NCBI GenBank assembly: GCA_012727835.1
Contig: JAAYGE010000002.1
Span: 1-5,950 of the forward strand
Length of the DNA stretch: 5,950 bases
Source of the DNA: Bacillota bacterium
GTDB lineage: Bacteria > Bacillota_H > UBA994 > UBA5500
Direction of reading: 5' to 3'
Of this stretch, positions 1 through 5,949 are shown in pieces. The position numbers were made by a program, and so were the translations under genes. The notes beneath the pieces were generated by a model. The model searched no databases. It was not told where the DNA came from and worked only from the letters and a program-made list of their open reading frames with translations. The number at the start of each line of letters is the position of its first letter. Positions within the stretch are counted from its first letter, which is position 1.

Positions 1-637
1 CATACTCATCGACCAAGATGTTGTCGATGTTTTTGCCGGCGACGGCATGACCTTCTACCTTAAAGATGATGGTCTATATGGCTGCGGTCGTAACTTCTGG
101 GGTGAGCTCGGTTTTGGAGAGCCAACCTTGAAGGAGTATTACGTTCACTCCCACGAGGACCCGCCCCACAGTGATCGCATGAATTTCCCACCCCAGCTGC
201 TAGCTACGGGCGTGCAGAGTGTGTATAGTGAGGGCTATTCAACACTGCTGCTTAAAACCGACGGTAAGCTCTATATGCTGGGCAAGAACATTAACAACGT
301 CTACCGCGACGGGTCCGAGTATCAGACTACGCCGCAGCTGATTGCCGAAGATGTGCGCAAAACGGGCATAGCCACCCTCGAATGGGGGGAGCAAGCGTTG
401 ATTATTCTCACCAACACCGATCAGCTGCTCGCCTGGGGTAGTAATCTAGCTAGGCTTGGCGTGCAGAGTGCCGGCGAACAGTGGGCTGAAATTGCCGCCG
501 ACGTTAAGGACTTCTGGACCACGCCCAACCTTTTTGTGCTGACCAATACGGGACAGATGCGAGCCGCGGGAGCGCCGGCCGATGTAAACATCACCAACAA
601 AGACGTCGGGCAGTTGGCAGGCTGGGCTTGGGACTGA
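1..637 (+). CDS. RCC1-repeat beta-propeller protein, C-terminal part (5' end outside window)
   Basis: The reading frame is already open at the left edge (codons from position 2 read ILIDQDVVDVFAGDG before the first ATG at 47), so this is the tail of a longer protein and the ATG at 47 is probably internal. About 211 residues are visible. Four RCC1-like units recur, starting roughly at residues 1, 63, 114 and 160 counted from the ATG at 47. Each has the pattern hydrophobic-L-hydrophobic-x-T/D-D/T-G/D-x-L-hydrophobic-x-x-G, for example FYLKDDGLYGCGRN, LLLKTDGKLYMLGKN, IILTNTDQLLAWGSN and FVLTNTGQMRAAG. Such repeats form blades of a seven-bladed propeller used as a protein-binding surface. In bacteria these proteins are often secreted or surface-attached, but the N-terminus is not visible, so location is unknown. 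The gene ends in TGA followed 20 bases later by a terminator. Partner and function cannot be deduced. Confidence 0.85.
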   Translation, partial: ILIDQDVVDVFAGDGMTFYLKDDGLYGCGRNFWGELGFGEPTLKEYYVHSHEDPPHSDRMNFPPQLLATGVQSVYSEGYSTLLLKTDGKLYMLGKNINNVYRDGSEYQTTPQLIAEDVRKTGIATLEWGEQALIILTNTDQLLAWGSNLARLGVQSAGEQWAEIAADVKDFWTTPNLFVLTNTGQMRAAGAPADVNITNKDVGQLAGWAWD

Positions 638-656
638 GTGTTGCCTCTGAGTAAGA

Positions 657-694
657 AAACGGAGTAACCAATTCTCTCGCGGGTTACTCCGTTT
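657..694 (+). terminator. Intrinsic terminator after the RCC1-repeat gene
   Basis: A perfect 13-bp inverted repeat is seen: AAACGGAGTAACC (657-669) pairs with GGTTACTCCGTTT (682-694) around a 12-base loop. The 3' arm ends in GTTT followed by GTAATT, a modest T-rich tail. It lies 20 bases after the TGA of the RCC1 gene. The A-run on the 5' arm means it could also stop transcription arriving on the minus strand from the dnaE relic. Confidence 0.8.
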
Positions 695-801
695 GTAATT
701 CTAAGTGTCAATTGGGTTAGGCTCTTGTGAAAGTCTCTCTAAGAGCTGCAGATACCTGCCTGTATAACAGTTGTTCAAGAATCCCCTCGTCCATTGCTAC
801 C

Positions 802-815
802 CCCTAGTACTAGGG
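802..815. repeat. 14-bp perfect palindrome
   Basis: CCCTAGTACTAGGG is its own reverse complement and contains two CTAG tetramers, which are often under-represented in bacterial genomes. It is followed by TTTT on the plus strand. It is nested inside a looser inverted repeat, CCATTGCTA (791-799) against TAGCAAATGG (829-838). It could be a weak hairpin, a protein-binding site or chance; no gene start lies close by, so no operator role is claimed. Confidence 0.35.
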
Positions 816-838
816 TTTTGAGAATTTTTAGCAAATGG

Positions 839-869
839 GCCCCTCTTGGTAGTTATCTACCGGAGGGGC
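839..869 (-). terminator. Hairpin downstream of the dnaE relic
   Basis: GCCCCTC (839-845) pairs with GAGGGGC (863-869), followed by a U-G wobble, one bulged base and a 5-bp inner stem GGTAG/CTACC (848-852/857-861) closing a TTAT loop. It starts 5 bases beyond the stop codon of the minus-strand dnaE relic, mirroring the hairpin that directly follows the intact dnaE. The minus-strand tail (CCATTTGC) is a poor U-tract, so efficiency is doubtful. I read it as the old terminator of the decayed gene. Confidence 0.55.
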
Positions 870-874
870 TTGCC

Positions 875-1106
875 TTATATCTCCTTCTTCCGCAAACGCC
901 TGAGGTCAAACAGCCGCTCGGCGGTAATACTGATGCTTTCCGGCCCTATCCTGCGCACAGTGCCTTCTACCAGCAGTAAGGCGCAGCCAAGGGCTGCTTT
1001 AGACATATTTCTCCTTCGTATGGGGGAGCACGGTTACATCGATCAGGTCCTGTTCGTCTTTAATGGTGAGGAAGATGAACAGGGTCTGTTTTGATTGGCG
1101 CATTGC
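875..1106 (-). pseudogene. Relic of the 3' end of a second dnaE-like gene (OB-fold region), frameshifted
   Basis: Read on the minus strand, about 1106 to 1002 encodes SKQTLFIFLTIKDE, then DLIDVTVLPHTKEKYV. After a one-base shift, 1000 to 875 encodes KAALGCALLLVEGTV, then RRIGPESISITAERLFDLRR and LRKKEI, ending in TAA. This matches almost residue for residue the last part of the intact DnaE in this window (SKQRIIFLTIEDE, DITVLPHTQVKYA, KVALGCALLLVEGTV, GPESISITAERLFDLRR). The extra base is near 1001 and creates an in-frame TAA at 1001-999. The final residues differ (RLRKKEI versus RLAGDALANQGDR) and there is one extra codon near SKQ, so it is a diverged paralogue or allele, not a fresh copy. 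At base level the match (893-1094 against 2565-2766) is roughly three quarters by eye. No earlier dnaE sequence remains upstream. It cannot make a polymerase. Confidence 0.88.
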
Positions 1107-1395
1107 CAAAAGACTGTACTCTCAACACCAACTGCTTTTATCCTACTGATAACAAGTGCTTAAAAAGAAAATAATTTTAGGTGTCACAAACCAGGGTCGT
1201 CAAGGGATATATAGGTGAAGGGGTTTTTGCCTAGCCATGTTTTCTCAACCAAAACTCTCTGGTTTGCCTGCTACCACAGCTCATCATCCTAGTCTTCAGT
1301 TCGGCCAATGCCGTGTGGCTGTAGCGTGCTAGTCTACCTTTAACATTTGGGTTCGCTGATTGAACAATAGGAGGTTAGAAAGGAGGTATATTCGG
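1107..1395. other. Gene-free stretch and leader upstream of the amidase gene
   Basis: I see no credible coding sequence here on either strand. The left part (1141-1215) is AT-rich and includes TATATA at 1208-1213, but no convincing -35 box at proper spacing, so no promoter is called. Small inverted repeats occur (TTGGC/GCCAA at 1095-1099/1105-1109, and AAACCAG/CTGGTTT at 1188-1194/1259-1265) at a level that chance could explain. The right end carries the ribosome site of the amidase gene. Confidence 0.5.
1381..1386 (+). promoter_or_regulatory. Ribosome binding site fixing the amidase start at 1396
   Basis: AGGAGG ends 9 bases before the ATG at 1396, near-ideal for a Gram-positive start. A second AGGAGG-like site (AGGAGG at 1369-1374) sits just upstream. 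This matters because the frame entered at 1396 closes after 35 codons unless a frameshift is assumed, and the strong site argues that 1396 is the true start of the original gene. Confidence 0.75.
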
Positions 1396-2430
1396 ATGAA
1401 CGGACCGTCGCTTGGACTATTCTATGAGCAGAATAAGAGCCGCTTTCTACAGATAGCGTATAAGGTAACAGGTGGAATATTACAACCCTGCATACATTAA
1501 TTTTAATAACAGCGGTGGAGACTGCGCAAACTATGTCTCTCAATGTATTAGTGCAGGGGGGATGCCTCAGGATTCTACATGGCACTATTACTTTAATGGA
1601 CCAGGCACTAGTGATGATGATTATACAACCGCATGGATCTATGTGCCTAGCCATCGACAGTATTTTGGACGATTTGGGCGCACGATCAATGATCCAGTTG
1701 CAGCTGACATTGCGCCTGGGATCCTGTGTATATCAACTGGAGTGGCGATGGGAGTTGGAACCATGCTACTATATGTGTTGGATACAATGCTGCTGGAGTG
1801 CCCATTGTAAACTGTCATAACATTGACAGCTGGCATAGGGTATGGAATTATGGCTCAAGTTCTGCTAGATATAGTACCGTTCAATTAGTTAGCGAGCAAG
1901 AACCGGACCCAGAGCCACCATTTGTTTCTCTTCAGACTGGCAGATATGGTTACTCGTTGACTGGTAAGAGCATAAAGGGGATCACCGGCCTGTCGGTGGA
2001 AGACTGGCTTGATGAAGTGCGCGGTGCTGAGGATGCAGCAGAGAAATCTCCAGAGCCTGAGGATGTAATACGGGCCTACTTTTCATCATATGCTGCTGGC
2101 GACTCTGTCTCCGCTTTTGAGAGATTAAGCAGTAGGTTCATGTTGGAGCATGTTTTTAGCAATCTCGATGAGAACAAGCTTTATAACGCAGACTTTCAGC
2201 CCTTGCCTAGAGGTGCTGATGCTGAAGTGATCAGCATAGTTGAGCAAGCAAACCCAGAGCCAGATGCAGTGACGGGTAATAAGAGGCTTTTTTGCGTGAA
2301 GTTTAACCTGGAGTTATCTGCTAATATTGCGTCCGGATACACCGAAGGCATGAACGAGCGTTTCTTTAGCATGGTCCGAACCCTAGACAAGTTGGGTTGG
2401 AAGATCGACGCGATTGGGACTGGCTTCTAG
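1396..2430 (+). pseudogene. Amidase_6-type cysteine amidase with C-terminal DUF4829-like domain, broken by two frameshifts
   Basis: Three segments join into one protein of about 344 residues: frame 1 from ATG 1396 (FYEQNKSRFLQIAYKV), frame 2 from about 1472 (EYYNPAYINF, GGDCANYVSQCISAGGM), then frame 1 again from about 1721 to TAG 2430. Families of this type are putative cell-wall amidases with the signature NPxY...GGDCxNFVSQC...GG. The Cys of GGDC (codon 1523-1525) is the expected nucleophile, and GSWNHATICVGY supplies the His. CHNIDSWHRVWNYG is the usual end of the domain. The first break is a surplus base around 1466-1472; the second is a lost G in GGGATCC (1718-1724), since adding one restores APGDPVYINWSGDGSW. 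After an acidic Pro/Glu linker (EQEPDPEPP) comes a region of about 130 residues (EPEDVIRAYFSSYAAGD to FFSMVRTLDKLGWKIDAIGTGF) resembling DUF4829, an NTF2-like domain. No signal peptide is visible, which is odd for a wall-acting enzyme. Sequencing error remains possible. Confidence 0.75.
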
Positions 2431-2482
2431 AAGCTGTTTTAACATTATACTTCATCGTACCTGAGCAAGTAATCCTAGCGAG

Positions 2483-2524
2483 AACGCCCTGCTGATAGCA
2501 CTGAGATGCTACCAGCAGGGCGTT
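2483..2524. terminator. Long hairpin terminator shared by two convergent genes
   Basis: AACGCCCTGCTG (2483-2494) pairs perfectly with CAGCAGGGCGTT (2513-2524). After one A/C mismatch the stem continues as TAGCA/TGCTA (2496-2500/2507-2511) with a CTGAGA loop, giving about 17 paired bases. On the plus strand the tail is TCATTT, suited to ending the amidase transcript. On the minus strand the hairpin begins 4 bases after the dnaE stop codon, so it probably also ends the dnaE message, although its minus-strand tail (CTCGCTAGG) is not T-rich. Confidence 0.8.
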
Positions 2525-2528
2525 TCAT

Positions 2529-5500
2529 TTAGCGGTCACCTTGGTTAGCTAACGCATCCCCCGCCAAGCGCCTCAGATCAAATAGCCGCTCGGCCGTAAT
2601 ACTGATGCTCTCTGGCCCTGTTTTGCGCACAGTACCTTCCACCAGCAGCAAGGCGCAGCCGAGGGCCACTTTGGCATACTTCACTTGGGTGTGGGGGAGA
2701 ACCGTTATATCGATCAGGCCCCACTCATCCTCAATGGTAAGAAAGATGATTCGCTGTTTGCTTTTGGTGGGGGGCATCTGGCGAGAAACGATGATGCCGG
2801 CCACCCTCACTTTGTGCCCATCGCTGCACCGGCGCAGTTGTTGGCTGGTTATGGCTTCATAGCTGGCCAGTAGAGGGCGGTAGTGTTCCAGCGGGTGGCC
2901 CGAGATATACAGCCCGGTTAGTTCTAGCTCGGTAAGGATGGCTGCTTGCTTATCCAGTGGGCTAGGAATTGGATTGTTGGTGTCGGGCGCTGTTAGGGGC
3001 AGCACACATTGCCCTGGGGGCTGGTTGGTTTTGTTTTGCCCGCTAATAGCTAGTTTCAGCATTAAATCGCGAGCTGGGCCGAAGGCACGGAAGGCACCGA
3101 TGCGAATTAGATTGCGCACCGCCTTTTGGGGTAGCTTAACCCGCCAGAGGAAGTCGGCAAACGATGCAAAGGGCCGCTCCCTGCGCGCTGCGCAGATATC
3201 GGCAATGTGTTTGTCATTTAAACCTTGTAGCGCCCTTAGCCCCACGCGGATACCGCCCTTTTCCAGGGAGAAGTTGTCCTCGCTGGCATTAATATCAATG
3301 GGGTAAATAGGAATACCTAATAGGCGGGCTTCGTGTAAAACCACCCGCGGTGGATAAAACCCCATGGGTTGGTGGTTGAGCAGAGCCACTAAGAAATGGG
3401 CCGGGTAATGGGCCTTTAGGTAGGCCGTGTAGTAACCGGTAAGCCCAAAGGTGGCAGCGTGGGCTTTGTTAAAACCATAGGAAGCAAAGGATGCCAGTTG
3501 CTCAAACACTTGCTTAGCTGTCTGTTCACTCACACCGCGGCTGGTAGCGCCGGCCACAAATTCGGCCTCCAAACCGGCCATCTCTTCCGGTGAACGCTCA
3601 TGGGTCATGAAGCGGCGCAGAAGGTCGGCCTGACCTAACGTGAAACCGGCCAGGGTGCTGGCCACCTGCAAGACCTGCTCTTGGTAAATGATTACTCCGT
3701 AGGTGGATTCCAGAATCGGTTTCAGGCTGGGGTGGGCGTAGGTGACCGGTTCCAGCCCGTGGCGACGCCGGATATAGGGGGTGACCATGTTGCCCTGCAT
3801 GGGCCCGGGGCGCATGAGGGATATATTGGCCACTATGTCACTAAAGCAGGTGGGTTGTAGCTTGCCTAAAAGCTCCCGCATACCGGGGCTTTCCAGTTGG
3901 AAGAGGCCCACCGTTTTGGTGGAGCGGAGTAGGGCATAAACGGCCGGGTCATCCAGCGGCAGCTCTTCTAAGCGCAGCTCGATGCCATCCTGCTTAAGCC
4001 TCTGCACCGTTTCTTCGATGGCCGAGAGGATGCGCAGTCCTAAAAGATCCATTTTCACTAACCCCAAATATTCAATGTCGTCTTTATCATATTGGGTAAT
4101 GATCACCCCCTTTGCGCTCCACTGCAGAGGCACCAGATCGGTCAACGGTTGCCGGCTAATAACCACGCCGCCTAGGTGTACACTGAGATGGCGAGGGAAA
4201 CTGTCTATTTGCTGGCAAAAGTGGAGTAGGGTATCCCAAGGCTCCCCTTTAGGAAACTGACCCTGCAGTTCGGGCAAAGAAGCGATGGCCGCCTCCATGC
4301 GATCGGCAGCGATGCGCGGCAAAAAGCGGGCCAAGCGGTCAACTTCTGCTTTGTTAATGTTTATAGCCTTAGCTACTTCCCGCAAAGCGCTGCGGGCAGA
4401 AATAGTGTTCACCGTGCCCACCATGGCCACGCGGCGGGTCGAGTATTTGTTATAAACATAGGTCAAGACCTCATCACGGCGGCTAGAATCGATATCCAGA
4501 TCAATATCGGGCATACCCTTGCGCTCCGGGTTAAGAAAACGTTCGAAGAGTAGGTCATATTCCAGCGGATCAACGGTGGTGATGCCGAGTAAATAGGTCA
4601 CCAGCGAATCGGCGGCTGACCCTCTCCCCGCGCAGCGAATGCCTTCTTGCTGGGCAAAGTTCACGATATCCCACACCACCAGGAAGTACTCGCAAAAGCC
4701 CAATTGCTCAATAATAGCCAGCTCATGCTCTAGCCGCTCTTGGGCCCGCGTCTTTTGTTCTGGCCGATATTTCTTATCTAATGCTTCTTGGCAAAGCTGG
4801 CGCAGAAAACCGGAGGCCGTTTGTCCCTCGGGTAAAGGGAAGTAGGGAAAATGGTATTCACCTATAGGCAATCGTAGCTGGCAGCGCTCGGCTATGCGCA
4901 AGGTGTTGGCCAGGGCCTGTGGATAGGCGGCAAAGAGCTTAGCCATAGTGCGGGGCCCTTTGAAATAGCGCTGGTCGTTTTGGTGACGGTAGGGGTGGGG
5001 TTGCCGTAGATTGATATTCGCCCCCATGCAGACCAGCAGATCGCGCACCTTGTGGTCGCGCCGGCGCAGGAAATGTACATTGTTGGTGGCCACCAGCGGT
5101 AACTTCAGGCTATTGGCCAGCCCCACCAGCTGCTGGATTAACCCGGGTGTGTGGGGCAGCAAAGGGTTTTCCAGCTCCACATAGCAACTGGCGGGAAAAA
5201 CATCGGCCAGTTGGCTTAAGAACTGGCGGGCCGCGGCTAAATTCCCTTGTAGCAAATCTTGGCTAAGGCGCGAGTGGCCACAGCCAGAAAGGCAAACCAG
5301 GTTATCTGCTAGAGGGGCGATTGTCTCCCAGGTGGCCAAAGGGCGGGTTTCACCGGGCTGGGAGAGGTGAAGTTCGGTTAGCAAACGGCATAAATTGCTA
5401 TTACCGGCCAGGTTTTCCGCCAATAGTGTTAGATGGTGGCCACTGGTCAGCTCAATTTCTGTGCCGATAATGGGCTTAACACCCGAACCTTGGGCGGCTC

Positions 5501-5663
5501 GGTAAAAGCGAATGGCTCCTGCCAAAGTGCTGTGGTCGGTCAGAGCCACCGCCGGCATTTCATAAAAGGCGGCAGCTTTGATCAGCTCGTGGGGGTGGGG
5601 TGTGGCATCTTTATAACTAAAGTTAGAATGCACGTGTAAGTGCACAAAGCTAGTATCAGTCAT
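2529..5663 (-). CDS. dnaE: DNA polymerase III alpha subunit, DnaE type, short auxiliary form
   Basis: DNA-dependent DNA polymerase of family C, 1044 residues from the ATG at 5663. An upstream in-frame ATG at 5702 would add 13 residues, but 5663 begins MTDTSFVHLHVHS, the usual DnaE N-terminus, and overlaps the preceding stop. Domains (numbered from 5663): PHP about 8-200, with HLHVH (8-12), TDH (42-44), GTE, SGC; palm with CAGRGSAADSLVTYLLGIT (344-362), catalytic Asp pair in PDIDLDID (D386, D388) and third Asp in VKMDLLGLR (D539); fingers with LMRPGPMQGN (616-625), YGVIIYQEQVLQ and FNKAHAATFGLTGYYTAYLK (731-750); helix-hairpin-helix about 790-860; linker with QCVLPL (885-890), a possible clamp-binding motif; OB-fold about 950-1030. 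It stops soon after the OB-fold, so the tau-binding tail of main replicative DnaE is absent. Coupling to a DUF6504 gene favours a translesion or repair role (DnaE2/ImuC-like); this role is inferred. PHP motif IV has Asn in place of Asp (N195). Confidence 0.93.
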   Translation of the reverse strand: MTDTSFVHLHVHSNFSYKDATPHPHELIKAAAFYEMPAVALTDHSTLAGAIRFYRAAQGSGVKPIIGTEIELTSGHHLTLLAENLAGNSNLCRLLTELHLSQPGETRPLATWETIAPLADNLVCLSGCGHSRLSQDLLQGNLAAARQFLSQLADVFPASCYVELENPLLPHTPGLIQQLVGLANSLKLPLVATNNVHFLRRRDHKVRDLLVCMGANINLRQPHPYRHQNDQRYFKGPRTMAKLFAAYPQALANTLRIAERCQLRLPIGEYHFPYFPLPEGQTASGFLRQLCQEALDKKYRPEQKTRAQERLEHELAIIEQLGFCEYFLVVWDIVNFAQQEGIRCAGRGSAADSLVTYLLGITTVDPLEYDLLFERFLNPERKGMPDIDLDIDSSRRDEVLTYVYNKYSTRRVAMVGTVNTISARSALREVAKAININKAEVDRLARFLPRIAADRMEAAIASLPELQGQFPKGEPWDTLLHFCQQIDSFPRHLSVHLGGVVISRQPLTDLVPLQWSAKGVIITQYDKDDIEYLGLVKMDLLGLRILSAIEETVQRLKQDGIELRLEELPLDDPAVYALLRSTKTVGLFQLESPGMRELLGKLQPTCFSDIVANISLMRPGPMQGNMVTPYIRRRHGLEPVTYAHPSLKPILESTYGVIIYQEQVLQVASTLAGFTLGQADLLRRFMTHERSPEEMAGLEAEFVAGATSRGVSEQTAKQVFEQLASFASYGFNKAHAATFGLTGYYTAYLKAHYPAHFLVALLNHQPMGFYPPRVVLHEARLLGIPIYPIDINASEDNFSLEKGGIRVGLRALQGLNDKHIADICAARRERPFASFADFLWRVKLPQKAVRNLIRIGAFRAFGPARDLMLKLAISGQNKTNQPPGQCVLPLTAPDTNNPIPSPLDKQAAILTELELTGLYISGHPLEHYRPLLASYEAITSQQLRRCSDGHKVRVAGIIVSRQMPPTKSKQRIIFLTIEDEWGLIDITVLPHTQVKYAKVALGCALLLVEGTVRKTGPESISITAERLFDLRRLAGDALANQGDR
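2565..2766 (-). repeat. Segment of dnaE that matches the upstream relic
   Basis: This part of the intact gene (OB-fold coding region) aligns with 893-1094 in the same orientation, with long identical runs such as GCGCACAGT, AAGGCGCAGCC and ATCGATCAGG. The two copies form a diverged direct repeat, about 1.67 kb apart, flanking the amidase gene. The difference at many third codon positions shows the copies are old or came from different sources. Confidence 0.8.
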
Positions 5664-5910
5664 AAACCCGATGCAAAAACCATTGTCGTCGTTTGGCGAC
5701 ATAGACTATTTCATATTGCCCCCACTCGCCGTAGCGTTTTGCTGCCACCACCGCATGCAGGCGGCGCGATTCCTTTTGCCACCAATCTCCGCTTACAGTC
5801 CATCGTTTGAGCACTTCTTTGATCTCATAATTGCGCCCCCGCCAAACGAAGGCTTGCGGGCGCCGATCTGCTAACCGGAGTTCAATCGGTTCTTGGTAGC
5901 GCTTACTCAT
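5656..5910 (-). CDS. DUF6504 family small protein
   Basis: A basic 84-residue protein starting MSKRYQEPIELRLADRR. The pattern PxAFxWRGRxYxIxEVLxxW (residues about 18-37), then GDWW, YEIVYVAKRRQWFLHRVYD at the end, fits the DUF6504 family, whose members occur beside, or fused to, translesion polymerase genes (Y-family, ImuB, DnaE2); their biochemical role is unknown. I chose ATG 5910 over an in-frame GTG at 5919 because AGAAGGTG (minus strand, about 5926-5919) is a fitting ribosome site for it and would overlap the GTG. Its TGA (5658-5656) overlaps the dnaE ATG (5663-5661) within ATGACTGA, so the two are very probably co-translated. No signal peptide or membrane segment is seen, so it is presumably cytosolic. 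Many Trp, Arg and Lys residues would suit nucleic-acid or polymerase contact, but that is speculation. Confidence 0.8.
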   Translation of the reverse strand: MSKRYQEPIELRLADRRPQAFVWRGRNYEIKEVLKRWTVSGDWWQKESRRLHAVVAAKRYGEWGQYEIVYVAKRRQWFLHRVYD

Positions 5911-5943
5911 GTCAAACACCTTCTCAAAAGACTATTATGCAAT

Positions 5944-5949
5944 ATTATA
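5944..5949 (-). promoter_or_regulatory. Candidate -10 box for the DUF6504-dnaE operon
   Basis: On the minus strand the last bases read GTATAATATTGCATAATAGTC. TATAAT (5949-5944) is a perfect sigma-A -10 hexamer about 34 bases before the ATG at 5910, and CATAAT (5939-5934) is an alternative. The matching -35 box, and any LexA site, would lie beyond the right edge, so the promoter is only half visible. No inverted repeat resembling a Gram-positive SOS box is seen in the 40 visible bases. Confidence 0.5.

Noticed and set aside
421..711. Minus-strand frame of 96 codons opposite the RCC1 gene
   Set aside because: It lies opposite a well-supported repeat protein, crosses the terminator at 657-694 and has no family resemblance.
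721..746. GCTCTT/AAGAGC hairpin
   Set aside because: The stem has only six pairs with a loop of 14 bases and no T-tract; too weak to call.
794..1094. Plus-strand open frames across 794-1094 as small genes
   Set aside because: They are antisense to the dnaE relic. The same false frame (MLSGPxLRTVPSTSSKAQPRA) appears antisense to the intact dnaE at 2605, which shows it is a shadow of the conserved minus-strand code.
1095..1109. TTGGC-N5-GCCAA as an operator
   Set aside because: The arms are only five bases, it overlaps the edge of the dnaE relic and it is about 290 bases from the nearest start; chance is enough to explain it.
1185..1213. Promoter for the amidase gene using TATATA at 1208
   Set aside because: The bases at the right distance upstream do not resemble TTGACA, and it would leave a leader of about 180 bases with no recognised element.
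1466..1725. Programmed ribosomal frameshifting in the amidase gene
   Set aside because: No slippery heptamer with a following pseudoknot is evident at either break, and two opposite programmed shifts in one short gene would be extraordinary; decay or sequencing error is simpler.
1515..1820. Plus-strand frame of 101 codons inside the amidase region
   Set aside because: It is the third, non-family frame; the amidase signature is in the other two frames.
1340..1836. Minus-strand frames opposite the amidase gene
   Set aside because: The plus strand carries a recognised domain; these frames have no recognisable motif.
4892..5080. Minus-strand frame of 62 codons inside dnaE
   Set aside because: It is an out-of-frame shadow within an intact polymerase gene.
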